From Paraliobacillus zengyii (GTDB taxonomy: Bacteria > Bacillota > Bacilli > Bacillales > Amphibacillaceae), in NCBI RefSeq assembly GCF_003268595.1, contig NZ_CP029797.1:1757501-1821500 (forward strand): a stretch of DNA of 64,000 nucleotides, written 5' to 3'. Under the pieces are notes generated by a model that saw only the letters and a program-made list of their open reading frames with translations, made no database searches and had not been told where the DNA came from. This document shows positions 28,041 to 39,495 of this stretch, in pieces (position 1 is the first letter of the stretch; every line of letters begins with the position of its first letter). The translations under genes and the position numbers were made by a program.

Positions 28041-29612
28041 ATGGATTTCATGGATATATTACTAGTAGTCATCTCCAGTTTGCTTACCCTTATCGTCGGT
28101 ATTGTTGTTGGTTATCTTGTTCGTAAATCTATTGCAGAAAAGAAGATTTCTAGTGCAGAAGAATTAGCGAAACAGATTGTTGAAGAAGGACATCGCAACG
28201 CGGAAGTAGCCAAGAAAGAGGCGCTTTTAGAAGCGAAAGATGAAAATCATAAAATTCGTCAACAAGCGGATCAAGATCTTCGTGAGAGAAGAGCTGATTT
28301 ACAAAAACAAGAGAATCGTCTTATGCAAAAAGAAGAGAATTTGAACAGAAAAGATGAGACGCTTGATAAGCGTGAACTCATGTTAGAGAGAAAAGAAAGT
28401 TCGCTAGCAGAAAAACAACAACAAATTGAAGTAATGGAAAGCAAAGTGGGAGCTATGTTAAGCGAGCAACAAACAGAACTTGAAAGAATTTCTGGTTATA
28501 CAACTGATCAGGCTAGACAAGTTATTCTAGAACGAGTAGAAAAAGAGCTAAGTCATGAATCAGCGGTCATGATTAAAGAATCTGAGAATCGTGTCAAAGA
28601 GGAATCGGATAAAAAAGCAAAAGAGATATTATCACTCGCTATGCAACGTTGTGCGGCAGATCATGTGGCTGAAACAACTGTGTCTGTTGTTAATCTTCCA
28701 AATGATGAAATGAAAGGTCGAATAATAGGACGTGAAGGACGTAATATTCGTACACTTGAAACATTAACTGGTATTGATTTAATTATAGATGACACACCTG
28801 AGGCTGTTATTTTATCTGGTTTTGATCCAATTAGAAGAGAAACGGCACGAATTGCTTTAGAAAAACTAGTACAAGATGGGCGTATTCACCCAGCACGTAT
28901 TGAAGAAATGGTTGATAAATCAAGACGTGAGGTAGATGAATATATTCGCGAAGTTGGCGAACAATCTACTTTTGAAGTTGGCGTACATGGTCTACACCCT
29001 GATTTAGTTAAAATTATTGGTAGATTGAAATATCGTACGAGTTATGGTCAGAATGTATTGAAACACTCTATGGAAGTGGCGCACCTTTCTGGTCTGCTTG
29101 CTGCGGAACTTGGAGAAGATGTAACACTTGCAAAAAGAGCTGGTCTACTTCATGATATCGGAAAAGCGATTGACCATGAAGTTGAAGGAAGCCACGTAGA
29201 AATAGGTAAAGAATTAGCTATGAAATATAAAGAAAATGAAGTTGTTATTAATTCAATTGCTTCTCACCATGGTGATGAAGAAGCAACTTCTGTTATTTCA
29301 GTACTTGTAGCTGCAGCAGATTCTTTATCTGCCGCTAGACCTGGTGCACGTAGCGAAACATTAGAGAATTACATTAAGCGCTTAGAAAAACTAGAAGAGA
29401 TTTCAGAATCTTATGCTGGGGTAGAAAAATCGTTTGCTATTCAAGCAGGGCGAGAAGTGAGAATCATGGTGAAGCCTGATGAAATTGATGATTTAGAATC
29501 ATTGCGCATTGCGAGAGAGATTCGTAAACGTATAGAGAATGAACTCAATTATCCAGGACACATAAAAGTAACCGTAATTCGAGAAACAAGAGCAGTAGAA
29601 TATGCAAAATAA
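28041..29612 (+). CDS. rny: Ribonuclease Y
   Basis: RNase Y is the membrane-bound endoribonuclease that starts mRNA decay in Firmicutes. A single N-terminal membrane helix (about 5-25) is followed by a long charged coiled coil (to about 190), a KH domain ([23 protein letters not shown], with IIGREGRN) and an HD domain with [12 protein letters not shown]. The start is ATG 28041 after GAGGAGGTGA; an in-frame ATG 33 bases earlier lacks a good site. The length of 523 residues is normal. Confidence 0.97.
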   Translation: MDFMDILLVVISSLLTLIVGIVVGYLVRKSIAEKKISSAEELAKQIVEEGHRNAEVAKKEALLEAKDENHKIRQQADQDLRERRADLQKQENRLMQKEENLNRKDETLDKRELMLERKESSLAEKQQQIEVMESKVGAMLSEQQTELERISGYTTDQARQVILERVEKELSHESAVMIKESENRVKEESDKKAKEILSLAMQRCAADHVAETTVSVVNLPNDEMKGRIIGREGRNIRTLETLTGIDLIIDDTPEAVILSGFDPIRRETARIALEKLVQDGRIHPARIEEMVDKSRREVDEYIREVGEQSTFEVGVHGLHPDLVKIIGRLKYRTSYGQNVLKHSMEVAHLSGLLAAELGEDVTLAKRAGLLHDIGKAIDHEVEGSHVEIGKELAMKYKENEVVINSIASHHGDEEATSVISVLVAAADSLSAARPGARSETLENYIKRLEKLEEISESYAGVEKSFAIQAGREVRIMVKPDEIDDLESLRIAREIRKRIENELNYPGHIKVTVIRETRAVEYAK

Positions 29613-29638
29613 AGCGACCATTGGTCGCTTTATTTTTT
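29606..29638 (+). terminator. Intrinsic terminator overlapping the end of rny
   Basis: AAATAAAGCGACC pairs with GGTCGCTTTATTT, followed by seven Ts. The stem includes the rny stop codon. Confidence 0.9.
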
Positions 29639-29786
29639 TAGATACACTTTTGTCACTTTAAGCGGGTATGTTATGTCGTAGTTTATTAAGAAAATGAATA
29701 TGATTCTAGTATTTCTATGTTTTGACTTTTTATTATGGATATGTGACACTAAATGTAATTTAAGAGCGAGGAAGGTTCAACTTATA

Positions 29787-30584
29787 ATGAAAATATTATT
29801 TATTGGTGATGTAGTAGGCTCACCTGGAAGAAATCAATTGCAACATTACTTACCAAAACTAAAACAAAAATATCAACCACAACTTACAATTGTAAATGGA
29901 GAAAATGCTGCAGCTGGAAAAGGAATAACGGAAAAAATATATAAGCAATTCTTAGAGTGGGGCGCTCAAATTATTACAATGGGCAATCATACATGGAATA
30001 AGAAAGAAATATTTGAATTTATTGACAGTGCAAAGTATATGATTCGACCAGCCAACTTTCCGGAAGGGACTCCTGGACAGGGCATGCAATATATTAATTG
30101 GAACGGAATTAAGATTGCTGTCATTAATTTACAAGGTAGAACATTTTTAGACCCAATTGATGATCCGTTTCGAAAAGCAGATGAACTTGTCGATGAAGCA
30201 AGAAAACATACGAATATTATTTTTGTTGATTTCCATGCAGAAGCAACAAGTGAAAAGCAAGCTATGGCGTGGTATTTAGATGGACGTGTTAGCGCTGTCG
30301 TAGGGACGCATACGCACACACAGACAGCCGATGAACGTATTTTAGATAGTGGAACTGCCTATATCACTGATGTAGGTATGACAGGGCCATATAACGGTAT
30401 TTTAGGTACAGATCGGGAAGCTGTAATGAAACGGTTCTTAACAAGCTTGCCCGTTCGTTTTGAAGTAACAGATGAAGGTAAAGATCAACTAAATGGTGTC
30501 ATCATTGATATTGATGATAAAACAGGAAAAGCAAAGAATATCAAACGAATTTTAATTAATGATGATCATCCATTCTTTTCTTAA
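29787..30584 (+). CDS. ymdB: YmdB-family 2',3'-cyclic-nucleotide phosphodiesterase
   Basis: This 265-residue calcineurin-like metallophosphoesterase is known in B. subtilis to affect the choice between biofilm and motility. Metal-binding motifs are seen: GDVVGSPGR, GNHTWNK and GTHTHTQTAD. The start ATG 29787 gives MKILFIGDVVGSPG as in relatives; a longer in-frame ORF with a hydrophobic extension lies upstream but lacks family support. GAGGAAGG lies about 11 bases upstream. It follows rny, as in B. subtilis. Confidence 0.95.
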   Translation: MKILFIGDVVGSPGRNQLQHYLPKLKQKYQPQLTIVNGENAAAGKGITEKIYKQFLEWGAQIITMGNHTWNKKEIFEFIDSAKYMIRPANFPEGTPGQGMQYINWNGIKIAVINLQGRTFLDPIDDPFRKADELVDEARKHTNIIFVDFHAEATSEKQAMAWYLDGRVSAVVGTHTHTQTADERILDSGTAYITDVGMTGPYNGILGTDREAVMKRFLTSLPVRFEVTDEGKDQLNGVIIDIDDKTGKAKNIKRILINDDHPFFS

Positions 30585-30688
30585 TAGTTGATTTATTTGG
30601 AATACAGTTCATAATAAAAGTAATAACTATCATCTCCAAGAATATAGTAAAAGTGGAACTACTATAGTTAATGAAGGAGGTAGCAGGA

Positions 30689-30949
30689 ATGGACGTATTA
30701 AAAGTTTCAGCAAAATCAAATCCTAATTCAGTAGCAGGAGCACTTGCGAATGTTCTAAGAGAACGCGGTACAGCAGAGCTTCAGGCAATTGGCGCCGGTG
30801 CAATAAATCAAGGCGTTAAAGCAGTAGCAATCGCAAGAGGGTTCGTTGCACCCAGTGGTGTTGATCTAATTTGTATTCCGGCTTTTACCGATATTATGAT
30901 TGATAATGAGGAACGAACAGCAATTAAGCTGATCGTAGAACCTAGGTAA
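30689..30949 (+). CDS. spoVS: Stage V sporulation protein S
   Basis: SpoVS is an 86-residue Alba-like protein that affects septation, coat assembly and spore maturation. It is almost invariant: MDVLKVSAKSNPNSVAGALANVLRERG at the start and GFVAPSGVDLICIPAFTDI near the end. ATG 30689 follows AAGGAGG; a slightly longer frame begins upstream inside that site. In B. subtilis spoVS is driven by sigma-H, but I could not place a convincing sigma-H promoter here. Confidence 0.97.
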   Translation: MDVLKVSAKSNPNSVAGALANVLRERGTAELQAIGAGAINQGVKAVAIARGFVAPSGVDLICIPAFTDIMIDNEERTAIKLIVEPR

Positions 30950-30960
30950 TACAAAGACAA

Positions 30961-30993
30961 CCTGTTTGCATTCCGCGCAAACAGGATTTTTTT
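30961..30993 (+). terminator. Intrinsic terminator of spoVS
   Basis: CCTGTTTGC pairs with GCAAACAGG around ATTCCGC, followed by seven Ts. Confidence 0.93.
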
Positions 30994-31032
30994 GTTAACC
31001 ATTAATTTTTCAAAAGAAAAGAGTGAAGATTT

Positions 31033-31959
31033 ATGATTATTGATGCGCATTGTGATGTGTTGTTGAAGCTTTGGGAAGAAGACATATCATTTAAATCAAG
31101 CGATAAATTACAAATAAATGAGAGAAAATGGAAGGAAAGTCCAGTTAAGGTACAATGTTTTGCGATTTTTGTTCCACCAGAAGTTCCAGATGATATACAA
31201 TTTCAAGTTGCATTAGAAATGATTACAATTTTCTTTGAAAAAATCATTCAACCATATGACGATATAAAATTTATATCAAATAAACAAGATTTACAAACGT
31301 TAAAACCGAATGAACGTGGTGCGATCTTGACACTTGAAGGCTGTCAAGTTATCGGGCGTGACTTGAATAAATTGAAAACATTAATTCGATTAGGTGTTCG
31401 AGCGGTAGGTTTGACTTGGAATGAAGCAAATGCTGTTAGTGATGGAATTGGGGAAAAACGTGGAGCAGGTTTAAGTAGTTTTGGTGAACAAGTGATTAAT
31501 ATATTGAATGAAGAACAAATTTGGACCGATGTTTCACATATTTCTTATCAAGGATTTTTTGACGTTATCAAACGTGCTGACTATGTGATGGCATCTCATT
31601 CTAATGTTTCACAACTATGTGATCATAGGAGAAATCTGGATGATAAGCAAATTCAATTATTAATAAAGAAAAAGGGCTGGATCGGCGTTACATTTGTTCC
31701 ATATTTCACACGGAGAAAAGAACCTGTTAGCTACGAACATGTAATCGAACATATCTTATATTATGTAGAACAAGGTGCAGAAGATTGTTTGGGCTTCGGT
31801 TCTGATTTTGATGGAATAGAAACTTATATTAATGGTTTGGAATATATTACTGGTTATCAGGAGTTTCAGAATGCTTTGAGAGCACAATTATCTACTGATC
31901 AGTTTATAAAAATAACATATCAAAACTTCATCAATAAATTTCCAAGAGTAAAAGAATAG
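31033..31959 (+). CDS. Membrane-dipeptidase-type (M19) peptidase
   Basis: This 308-residue protein belongs to the renal dipeptidase family, zinc enzymes that cut dipeptides including those with D-residues. The first metal motif is IDAHCDVLLKLWEE (His6, Asp8). LTLEGCQVIGRDL, VSHISYQGFFDV, MASHSNVSQLCDHRRNLDDKQI and GFGSDFDGIE are family landmarks. No signal peptide is seen, so it acts in the cytoplasm. It sits where B. subtilis has tdh-kbl. A role in recycling cell-wall or spore-cortex peptides is possible but unproven. Confidence 0.9.
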   Translation: MIIDAHCDVLLKLWEEDISFKSSDKLQINERKWKESPVKVQCFAIFVPPEVPDDIQFQVALEMITIFFEKIIQPYDDIKFISNKQDLQTLKPNERGAILTLEGCQVIGRDLNKLKTLIRLGVRAVGLTWNEANAVSDGIGEKRGAGLSSFGEQVINILNEEQIWTDVSHISYQGFFDVIKRADYVMASHSNVSQLCDHRRNLDDKQIQLLIKKKGWIGVTFVPYFTRRKEPVSYEHVIEHILYYVEQGAEDCLGFGSDFDGIETYINGLEYITGYQEFQNALRAQLSTDQFIKITYQNFINKFPRVKE

Positions 31960-31970
31960 CTGAAAAAGTT

Positions 31971-31999
31971 TTGTTTTTACTCAGAATTCTTGCTATAAT
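31971..31999 (+). promoter_or_regulatory. Sigma-A promoter with extended -10 before miaB
   Basis: TTGTTT (31971-31976), a 17-bp spacer and TGCTATAAT (31991-31999). Confidence 0.7.
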
Positions 32000-32079
32000 A
32001 GTACAATTGGATTGATTGGTATGAATCGACTTGAACTAGGTATTTTACTAGTCAACTTTGAAAGGAGTTTTACATTGAA

Positions 32080-33657
32080 ATGAATGAGCAACAGCGAAAA
32101 GAAACAAATCAAATTAAACAAGTAGATTCAACAGACGTAAAATCTGGACTGGATTCTAACTTAGATAGACTCAAAAACATGGACTCTGATGAATTAATTG
32201 GTAAATATTTTCAAGCGACTTATGAACCACCTAATTTAAAGCAAGCTAAAAAAAGAAGACGTGAAGACGTTCAAATACATTATGATTATTCAATTTCTCA
32301 TGAAATGAAAAATATTGGGCAAGGAAAGAAATTTTTGATTCGCACGTATGGTTGTCAAATGAATGAGCACGATACGGAAGTAATGGCTGGGTTATTAACG
32401 GACATGGGGTATGAATCAACAGATAATACAAATGATGCAGATATTATTTTACTAAATACATGTGCAATTCGTGAAAATGCTGAAAATAAAGTATTTGGTG
32501 AAATCGGACATTTGAAACCACTTAAATTGGAAAAACCTGATTTAATTGTTGGTGTGTGTGGCTGTATGTCACAAGAAGAATCAGTAGTAAACAAAATACT
32601 TAAGGTACATCCGTTTATTGATATGATTTTTGGTACACATAATATTCATCGCTTACCAGAGTTATTAAAAGAAGCGATCTTTAGCAAAGAAATGGTCTTA
32701 GAAGTTTGGTCAAAAGAAGGCGATATCATTGAGAACTTACCTAAAGTACGTAAAGGGAAAATCAAAGGATGGGTAAATATTATGTATGGCTGTGATAAGT
32801 TCTGTACATATTGTATCGTTCCATACACACGTGGAAAAGAACGAAGTCGTATGCCAAAAGATATTATCCATGAAGTACGTCAACTGGCTGCACAAGGTTA
32901 TAAAGAAATTACGTTACTTGGTCAAAATGTCAATGCGTATGGAAAAGATTTAGATATTGACTATGGTTTAGGTGAACTAATGAATGAGATTAGTAAAATT
33001 GATATACCGCGTGTACGCTTTACAACTTCACATCCGCGTGATTTTGATGATCGTTTAATTGAAGTACTTGCACAAGGTGGAAATCTTTTAGACCATATTC
33101 ATTTACCGGTTCAGTCAGGTAGCTCAGAAGTATTACGCGTAATGGCGCGTCGTTATACACGAGAAAGCTATTTAGAACTAGTTAATAAAATTCGCAAGGC
33201 AATGCCAAATGCTACACTTACAACAGATATTATTGTTGGTTTCCCTAATGAAACAGATGAGCAGTTTGAAGAAACAATGACACTAGTACGTGAAGTTGGT
33301 TTTGATGGTGCATATACATTTATCTACTCTCCAAGAGAAGGTACACCAGCTGCCAAATGGGAAGATAATATTCCAATGGAAGTGAAGAAGGAACGTCTCC
33401 AGCGTTTAAACGCATTAATTAATGAACAAGCGAAAAATGCGATGTTAAAATACGAAGGAGAAACGGTTAAAGTATTAGTTGAAGGTGAAAGTAAAAAGAA
33501 TCCAGATGTACTTTCAGGTTATACAGAAAGAAATAAACTTGTTAATTTTAAAGCTCCAAAATCAACAATTGGTAAAATAGTTGATGTAAAAATTATCGAA
33601 GCGAGAACATGGTCACTTAATGGTGAACTAGCCGAGCAACCAGTTGAGGTATATTAA
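32080..33657 (+). CDS. miaB: tRNA-2-methylthio-N6-dimethylallyladenosine synthase MiaB
   Basis: This radical-SAM methylthiotransferase modifies i6A37 in tRNAs. The N-terminal domain holds the three auxiliary-cluster cysteines ([32 protein letters not shown]). The radical-SAM motif is CDKFCTYC (CxxxCxxC). A C-terminal TRAM domain follows (about 445-515). The 525-residue length includes the roughly 70-residue N-terminal extension usual in Bacillus. ATG 32080 follows AAAGGAG. miaA, the gene for the preceding step, lies about 6.4 kb downstream. Confidence 0.97.
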   Translation: MNEQQRKETNQIKQVDSTDVKSGLDSNLDRLKNMDSDELIGKYFQATYEPPNLKQAKKRRREDVQIHYDYSISHEMKNIGQGKKFLIRTYGCQMNEHDTEVMAGLLTDMGYESTDNTNDADIILLNTCAIRENAENKVFGEIGHLKPLKLEKPDLIVGVCGCMSQEESVVNKILKVHPFIDMIFGTHNIHRLPELLKEAIFSKEMVLEVWSKEGDIIENLPKVRKGKIKGWVNIMYGCDKFCTYCIVPYTRGKERSRMPKDIIHEVRQLAAQGYKEITLLGQNVNAYGKDLDIDYGLGELMNEISKIDIPRVRFTTSHPRDFDDRLIEVLAQGGNLLDHIHLPVQSGSSEVLRVMARRYTRESYLELVNKIRKAMPNATLTTDIIVGFPNETDEQFEETMTLVREVGFDGAYTFIYSPREGTPAAKWEDNIPMEVKKERLQRLNALINEQAKNAMLKYEGETVKVLVEGESKKNPDVLSGYTERNKLVNFKAPKSTIGKIVDVKIIEARTWSLNGELAEQPVEVY

Positions 33658-33658
33658 T

Positions 33659-34036
33659 ATGGCATATTCTAAAGAAGATGTCATTTCAAAAGCTGATGAG
33701 CTAGCTGCACAAATTGCAAATATTGAAGAAGTAGACCGTTTCAAACAAGTTGAAGAACGATTAAATAATAATCAAAAAATAAAAAAACTAATTAACCAAA
33801 TGAAAGCTTTACAAAAACAAGCGGTAAACTTTCAAGCATATGGCAAGACAGAAGCACTAAAAAAAGTGGAGAAAGAAATCGACCTTCTCCAAGAAGAAAT
33901 TGATGAGATTCCAATCGTGCAGGAATTCAGGGAATCGCAAGTAATGATTAATGACATTTTGCAAGTGGTAACAGAAACAATCACAGATGAAGTTACAAAA
34001 GAAATGAAAGATGCATCCTCTTTTACAGATAAGTAA
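33659..34036 (+). CDS. ymcA: YlbF/YmcA-family regulator (RicA)
   Basis: This 125-residue helical protein of the Com_YlbF family contains KEDVISKADELAAQIANIEEVDRFKQVEERL. In B. subtilis YmcA, YlbF and YaaT form the RicAFT complex that promotes sporulation, competence and biofilm formation and directs RNase Y. ATG 33659 is one base after the miaB stop; GAGG lies in the end of miaB, so the two are coupled. The in-frame ATG 15 bases earlier lies within miaB and is less likely. Confidence 0.93.
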   Translation: MAYSKEDVISKADELAAQIANIEEVDRFKQVEERLNNNQKIKKLINQMKALQKQAVNFQAYGKTEALKKVEKEIDLLQEEIDEIPIVQEFRESQVMINDILQVVTETITDEVTKEMKDASSFTDK

Positions 34037-34045
34037 AACAAATAG

Positions 34046-34092
34046 AAATGGCTAACAGTGCGTTTAACGACATGTTAGTCATTTTTTTGTGT
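34046..34092 (+). terminator. Intrinsic terminator of miaB-ymcA
   Basis: AATGGCTAACA pairs with TGTTAGTCATT (one wobble) over a 16-nt loop, followed by seven Ts. Confidence 0.85.
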
Positions 34093-34187
34093 TTATGGAG
34101 AGTTTTGTTTATAACAACTAATTACGTCATTGAATAGCACTTTCTAAAAAATATTAGAAATCATTTGTACCGTTTTATAGGCAAATG

Positions 34188-34278
34188 CATACGATGAATT
34201 AGAAACGCATGCAGATCGCCTTATTTAAAAAAGGGCAAGTGTATCATATGCACTTTAGGTAGATGTCCTGCATAAACT
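34188..34278 (+). promoter_or_regulatory. Candidate sporulation promoters of cotE
   Basis: CATACGAT (34188-34195) resembles a sigma-E -10 (CATACAnT), but no good -35 is seen. CATAAACTG (34271-34279) with an AC 17 bases upstream (34252-34253) resembles a sigma-K site. B. subtilis cotE has sigma-E and sigma-K promoters, which makes this plausible; each motif alone is weak. Confidence 0.35.
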
Positions 34279-34308
34279 GACAATGAATAAAGAGGAGGTT
34301 ATATATTT

Positions 34309-34866
34309 ATGTCTTTCCTTGATCATGAATACCGCGAGATCATCACAAGGGCTGTTATCGGAAAAGGGCGTAAATTCGTTCAAGATACCAACACAATTAC
34401 ACCAACGCATAAGCCGTCTAGTATTTTAGGTTGTTGGATCATCAATCATTTATACAATGCCAAGAAAAAAGGAGATGGCTTGGTAGAGGTAAGTGGTAGT
34501 TATGATGTAAACGTTTGGTATTCCTATAACGATAACACTAAAACAGAGGTTGTAACAGAACGTGTCGTGTACTCTGATGTCATTAAATTATCTGTAAAAG
34601 ATAAACAGACATTAGGCGACAAAGCAGAAGTTTTTGCTAAAGTATTACAACAACCAAACTGCTTGGAATGTACGATTGCAAGCCACGACCACAAAATCGT
34701 AGCAGAAGTTGAGCGCGAATTTTTAGTCGAAGTAATTGGCGATACAAAAGTGACTGTTAAAGTTGATCCAAGTGGAATTGTGGCAGATGATGAAGATTGG
34801 GATATTGAATTAAGAGACGATGAATTTGAAAGTCTTGATCCTGATTTTCTAACAAATGAAAAATAA
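34309..34866 (+). CDS. cotE: Outer spore coat morphogenetic protein CotE
   Basis: CotE is the organiser of the outer spore coat in the mother cell. The 185-residue protein shows [52 protein letters not shown] and VLQQPNCLE, all family landmarks. It ends in the usual acidic tail ([22 protein letters not shown]). ATG 34309 follows AGAGGAGG. It lies between ymcA and mutS as in B. subtilis. Confidence 0.97.
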   Translation: MSFLDHEYREIITRAVIGKGRKFVQDTNTITPTHKPSSILGCWIINHLYNAKKKGDGLVEVSGSYDVNVWYSYNDNTKTEVVTERVVYSDVIKLSVKDKQTLGDKAEVFAKVLQQPNCLECTIASHDHKIVAEVEREFLVEVIGDTKVTVKVDPSGIVADDEDWDIELRDDEFESLDPDFLTNEK

Positions 34867-34874
34867 ACTGTCTG

Positions 34875-34907
34875 AAGAGCGTGATGCAACAATCACGCTC
34901 TTTTTCT
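34875..34907 (+). terminator. Intrinsic terminator of cotE
   Basis: GAGCGTGAT pairs with ATCACGCTC around TGCAACA-type loop bases, followed by five Ts. Confidence 0.92.
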
Positions 34908-34947
34908 GTATTGTATATGTTACAAGTACAAAAATCATTCATAGATA

Positions 34948-34956
34948 TGCTATAAT
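34948..34956 (+). promoter_or_regulatory. Extended -10 promoter of mutSL
   Basis: TGCTATAAT (34948-34956) is a perfect extended -10, with only a weak -35 (TACAAA) 18 bp upstream. It lies 38 bases before the mutS start. Confidence 0.55.
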
Positions 34957-34993
34957 ATAAGAATGAAATTTTGTACGTGTGGGGGATATAAAG

Positions 34994-37582
34994 ATGGCAG
35001 AATTCACGCCAATGATACAGCAATATTTAAAGGTAAAAGCAGACTATAAAGATAGTTTCCTATTCTTCCGACTTGGGGATTTTTATGAAATGTTTTTTGA
35101 TGATGCACTTAAAGCTTCTAAAGAATTAGAGATAACATTAACAAGCAGAGATGGTGGTGGAGAAGACCGGATTCCGATGTGCGGTATTCCATATCATGCA
35201 GCCGCTAATTATATTAAAAATTTAGTAGAAAAAGGTTATAAAATAGCAATCTGTGAGCAAGTGGAAGATCCAAAGGTAGCTAAAGGCGTAGTCAAACGTG
35301 AAGTTGTCCAGCTTATTACACCAGGAACGATTATGGAAGGTAATATGTTAAATGAAAAGGAAAACAATTATTTGGCTAGTATTAGTCAGTTTGATACAGA
35401 TACATTTGTGATTACTTACAATGATTTGTCAACTGGTGAAAATAGTGTTGCTTTAATTGACACTGGTTGGGATCAATTGATGAGTGAACTTTTCAATAGA
35501 CCGATTAAAGAAGTAGTTATTTCAAAGGAATTAGAGAAACGTTATCAAAATGATTTAACAGAGCGCTTACTCGTTACGTTATCATTTGCTGAATCAACAA
35601 CAATTGATAGCTCTTTCACTCCACTAGTAAAGGAATTAGCGGATGAACGATTAAAAGTGGCCTTTGGTCGAATGCTTTGTTATATTCAATCAACCCAACA
35701 ACGATCGTTGGACCACCTTAAACCTGTTCAACTAATTGAATTAAAACAATATATGACATTAGATATGTATTCAAAACGTAATTTAGAATTGACCGAAACA
35801 ATCATGCGTAAAGGAAAACAAGGTAGCCTGTTATGGGTATTAGATAAAACTGTAACAGCAATGGGAGCACGTAAATTAAAAAAATGGTTAGAACGTCCAT
35901 TGTTGCAAAAGTCTTTACTTGAACATCGTTATCATTTAGTTGAAGGATTAATCGCACAATTTTTAGAACGAGAGGCACTACGAGACACATTAGAATCAAT
36001 CTATGATATGGAACGCTTATGTGGACGAGTTGCTTTTGGGAATGTAAATGGTCGTGATCTTCAACAACTCAAACTTTCATTAGGGAAAGTTCCAGATTTA
36101 AAAGCTATTTTAGATCAATTTGAGAACAAAGAAGTACAAGCATTAGGAAATGGTGTAAACACGATAGATGCGCTTTATGATCTACTTGAAAGTAGTATTG
36201 TGTTAGACCCACCAATGACGATTAAAGAAGGTGGCGTTATTAAAGACGGCTATCATGAGCAACTTGACCAATACCGTTATGCTTCAAAAAACGGCAAGCA
36301 ATGGATAGCTGAGCTTGAACAAAAAGAAAAGAAAGCAACGAATATAAAATCCTTGAAGATCGGCTATAATCGTGTCTTTGGTTATTATATTGAAGTGACA
36401 AAAGCGAACTTGCACCTATTACCTGAAGGGAAATATGAGCGTAAGCAAACGTTAACGAATGCGGAGCGTTATATTACACCAGAATTAAAAGAAAAAGAAA
36501 CGTTAATTTTAGAAGCAGAAGAGAAAAGTGTTGATCTAGAACATCAATTATTCACTGAACTTCGCGAGCAAGTAAAAACATTTATTCCACAACTACAAAC
36601 ACTAGCTGACAAAATAAGTGAAATTGATGTTTTACAAGGATTTGCTACAGTAAGTGAACTAAATGATTATCATCGTCCAACTTTTAATGAAGATCGTCAA
36701 ATTAATATCGAAAAAGGACGCCATCCAGTTGTTGAAAAAGTAATGAAAGATGATATGTATGTGCCGAACGATGTTGATATGAAAGATGTGACAGACATTT
36801 TATTAATTACTGGGCCAAATATGTCTGGTAAAAGTACGTATATGCGCCAATTAGCCCTAATTACGATCATGGCCCAAATTGGTTGTTTTGTACCATGTGA
36901 AAATGCATCACTCCCAATATTTGATAAGATATTTACTCGAATAGGTGCAGCTGATGACTTAGTTGCCGGTCAAAGTACATTTATGGTCGAAATGCTTGAA
37001 GCAAAACATGCGATCACAAATGCAACAGAAAACAGTTTAATTTTATTAGATGAGATTGGTCGTGGGACAAGTACTTATGATGGAATGGCACTCGCACAAG
37101 CAATTATTGAATATGTACATGATCATGTAGGTGCCAAGACATTATTCTCTACCCATTATCACGAATTGACAACATTAGAGGAAACACTAGAACAATTGAA
37201 AAATGTGCATGTTAGGGCCGAAGAATTTGAGGGGAAAGTTGTTTTCTTACATCAAATTCAAGATGGCGCAGCTGATAAGAGTTATGGTATTCACGTAGCC
37301 AAGTTAGCAGCCTTACCAGATCAACTGATTGACCGTGCTACAGTTATCCTAGAACAACTAGAGACAACAGATGTAAAGGGTAAACAGAAGGAAGCTGCGG
37401 ATGATGCACAGTTAAGTTTTTTTGTTGCGGAACAAAAGGCAAGTAGTCAAACAGTAACAAAATCAAAAGCTGATAAAGCACTACAAAAGTCACTTAAAAA
37501 GATTAATATAATGGAAATGACCCCAATGCAAGCAATGAATGAGTTATATCGCTTACAACGCCTAGCGAACGAGGAGGAGTAA
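34994..37582 (+). CDS. mutS: DNA mismatch repair ATPase MutS
   Basis: MutS recognises mismatches. The N-terminal mismatch-binding domain begins [31 protein letters not shown], with the Phe-x-Glu motif FYEMF. The C-terminal ATPase has Walker [10 protein letters not shown] (about 607-615), [16 protein letters not shown] and the STHYHELT motif. I chose ATG 34994 ([10 protein letters not shown], 862 aa) after GGGGGAT. The in-frame GTG 15 bases earlier is part of that site. The stop overlaps the mutL start by one base. Confidence 0.97.
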   Translation: MAEFTPMIQQYLKVKADYKDSFLFFRLGDFYEMFFDDALKASKELEITLTSRDGGGEDRIPMCGIPYHAAANYIKNLVEKGYKIAICEQVEDPKVAKGVVKREVVQLITPGTIMEGNMLNEKENNYLASISQFDTDTFVITYNDLSTGENSVALIDTGWDQLMSELFNRPIKEVVISKELEKRYQNDLTERLLVTLSFAESTTIDSSFTPLVKELADERLKVAFGRMLCYIQSTQQRSLDHLKPVQLIELKQYMTLDMYSKRNLELTETIMRKGKQGSLLWVLDKTVTAMGARKLKKWLERPLLQKSLLEHRYHLVEGLIAQFLEREALRDTLESIYDMERLCGRVAFGNVNGRDLQQLKLSLGKVPDLKAILDQFENKEVQALGNGVNTIDALYDLLESSIVLDPPMTIKEGGVIKDGYHEQLDQYRYASKNGKQWIAELEQKEKKATNIKSLKIGYNRVFGYYIEVTKANLHLLPEGKYERKQTLTNAERYITPELKEKETLILEAEEKSVDLEHQLFTELREQVKTFIPQLQTLADKISEIDVLQGFATVSELNDYHRPTFNEDRQINIEKGRHPVVEKVMKDDMYVPNDVDMKDVTDILLITGPNMSGKSTYMRQLALITIMAQIGCFVPCENASLPIFDKIFTRIGAADDLVAGQSTFMVEMLEAKHAITNATENSLILLDEIGRGTSTYDGMALAQAIIEYVHDHVGAKTLFSTHYHELTTLEETLEQLKNVHVRAEEFEGKVVFLHQIQDGAADKSYGIHVAKLAALPDQLIDRATVILEQLETTDVKGKQKEAADDAQLSFFVAEQKASSQTVTKSKADKALQKSLKKINIMEMTPMQAMNELYRLQRLANEEE

Positions 37583-39429
37583 TGGTGAAGATATTACCGA
37601 TGCCAGATGGACTTGCTAATAAGATCGCAGCTGGAGAGGTAGTAGAACGTCCAGCATCTGTTGTAAAAGAATTACTAGAAAATAGTATTGATGCAAATAG
37701 TACATCGATTAAGATTGAAGTGGAAGAAGCTGGACTCCAGCAAATTAAAATAACCGATAATGGAGAGGGCATGGATCCAGTAGATGCTGAACATTCCTTT
37801 GCACGTCATGCAACAAGTAAAATTCGTAGTGAAAATGACTTGTTTCATGTCAAAACATTAGGATTTAGAGGTGAGGCACTTGCTTCTATTGCAGCGGTTA
37901 GTAAACTTACACTAAAGACTTCAACTGGTGGTGAAGCGGGTACAGTCTTAAAACTTGATGGTGGTAAGATTGTTGAACGAAATAAAGGGGATGCCAGACA
38001 AGGAACTGAAATGACCATAGATGCATTATTTTTTAACACACCAGCCAGGTTGAAGTACATGAAGACAATCCATACGGAACTTGGTCATATTACGGATGTT
38101 GTCAATCGAATAGCGCTTTCTAATCCGACGATTCGATTTGAACTGTACCATAATGGGAAAAATATTTTCCAAACAACAGGTCGGGGAGATGTCATTCAGG
38201 TCATTTCACAGGTTTATGGAATTAATGTGGCAAAGAAAATGCTTCCAGTATCTATAGAAACGTTAGATTTTTCAATTACAGGCTACATTGCAAAACCAGA
38301 AGTAACACGTGCATCACGAAGTTATATTTCAACGATTATTAATGGACGTTATATTCGTAGCATTCCGTTAAATAAAGCGATAGCAAGCGGCTATCATACG
38401 TTATTGCCAATTGGTCGTAGCCCGATTGTTATATTGAAAATTGAGATGGATCCAATCTTAGTAGATGTGAATGTACATCCTGCTAAATTAGAAGTTCGTT
38501 TTAGTAAAGAAAAGGAATTGTTTTACGCGGTGGAAGAAACTATTCGCAAAGCTTTTCGTAAGGAAACACTTATTCCTGATAACAAACAGGAAGAGCCAAA
38601 ACCTGAGAAAGTCAAGAGTACACAGCACACTTTTGCATTTGATTATAACAAGAGAGCTGATTTGGAACAAAATCATTACCCAAAATCATATACACCTCCT
38701 CGTGATGATCAGGATACGTTTGAGTCAGCACAAGCAGCCGCGTTAGAATCGATGGCAACATATGATTTGGAAGCTATTCCCCGAGTAGCAGAAGAGGTTA
38801 ATGATACACATGAAAATAATATATCAGCTCAAGAAGTGAAATCAGATCGAATTCCTGTGATGTATCCAATTGGACAACATCATGGTACGTATATTATGGC
38901 AGAGAATGAAGAAGGCTTATATATGATTGATCAGCATGCTGCACAAGAACGAATTAAATATGAATATTTTCGTGATAAAATTGGTGATGTTCCAAATGAA
39001 CTACAAGAACTTTTGTTACCGTTAACGTTCGATTTTTCTAAACAAGAGGCATTATTAATAGAACAACATCAAGAAGAATTAAAAAAGGTCGGTTTATTTT
39101 TTGAACACTTTGGTCAACAAACATATATCGTTCGGGCTCATCCGCAATGGTTTCCACAAGGATTCGAGGAAGAGGTTATTCGTGATATAGTTGAACAAGT
39201 AATAGAAGAAGACAAAGTGGATATTGCTAAATTGCGTGAGGATGCTGCTATCTTAATGTCTTGTAAACGGTCGATCAAAGCAAATCATTACTTAAATAAA
39301 GACGATATGTTTCAGCTATTACAAGATCTTAGAAAATCAACTGATCCATTTACATGTCCGCATGGTCGACCTATTATTATTCATTTCACGGGATACGAGA
39401 TGGAGAAGATGTTTAAACGAGTAATGTAA
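37582..39429 (+). CDS. mutL: DNA mismatch repair endonuclease MutL
   Basis: The GHKL ATPase N-terminus shows [21 protein letters not shown] and [14 protein letters not shown]. After a variable linker (about 330-420), the C-terminal domain contains [13 protein letters not shown], the metal-binding endonuclease motif DQHA(x)2E(x)4E found in organisms without MutH, and near the end the CPHGRP motif. So strand nicking is done by MutL itself. The 615-residue gene overlaps mutS by one base and has GAGGAGGAG upstream. Confidence 0.97.
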   Translation: MVKILPMPDGLANKIAAGEVVERPASVVKELLENSIDANSTSIKIEVEEAGLQQIKITDNGEGMDPVDAEHSFARHATSKIRSENDLFHVKTLGFRGEALASIAAVSKLTLKTSTGGEAGTVLKLDGGKIVERNKGDARQGTEMTIDALFFNTPARLKYMKTIHTELGHITDVVNRIALSNPTIRFELYHNGKNIFQTTGRGDVIQVISQVYGINVAKKMLPVSIETLDFSITGYIAKPEVTRASRSYISTIINGRYIRSIPLNKAIASGYHTLLPIGRSPIVILKIEMDPILVDVNVHPAKLEVRFSKEKELFYAVEETIRKAFRKETLIPDNKQEEPKPEKVKSTQHTFAFDYNKRADLEQNHYPKSYTPPRDDQDTFESAQAAALESMATYDLEAIPRVAEEVNDTHENNISAQEVKSDRIPVMYPIGQHHGTYIMAENEEGLYMIDQHAAQERIKYEYFRDKIGDVPNELQELLLPLTFDFSKQEALLIEQHQEELKKVGLFFEHFGQQTYIVRAHPQWFPQGFEEEVIRDIVEQVIEEDKVDIAKLREDAAILMSCKRSIKANHYLNKDDMFQLLQDLRKSTDPFTCPHGRPIIIHFTGYEMEKMFKRVM

Positions 39430-39446
39430 AATACTTGTATAAAAGA

Positions 39447-39492
39447 GGCACCTAGTTAAAGACTAGAAGTAAAAGTAAAAAGGTTAGGTGCC
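39447..39492 (+). promoter_or_regulatory. Inverted repeat masking the ribosome-binding site of the Dps-like gene
   Basis: GGCACCTA (39447-39454) pairs with TAGGTGCC (39485-39492), and three wobble pairs can extend the stem. The 3' arm contains GGTG, the best Shine-Dalgarno candidate, 5 bases before ATG 39496. No T run follows, so it is not a terminator. Confidence 0.55.
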
Positions 39493-39495
39493 AAT

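Noticed and set aside
39430..39495. PerR box before the Dps-like gene
   Set aside because: No TTATAAT-n-ATTATAA-type palindrome is present.
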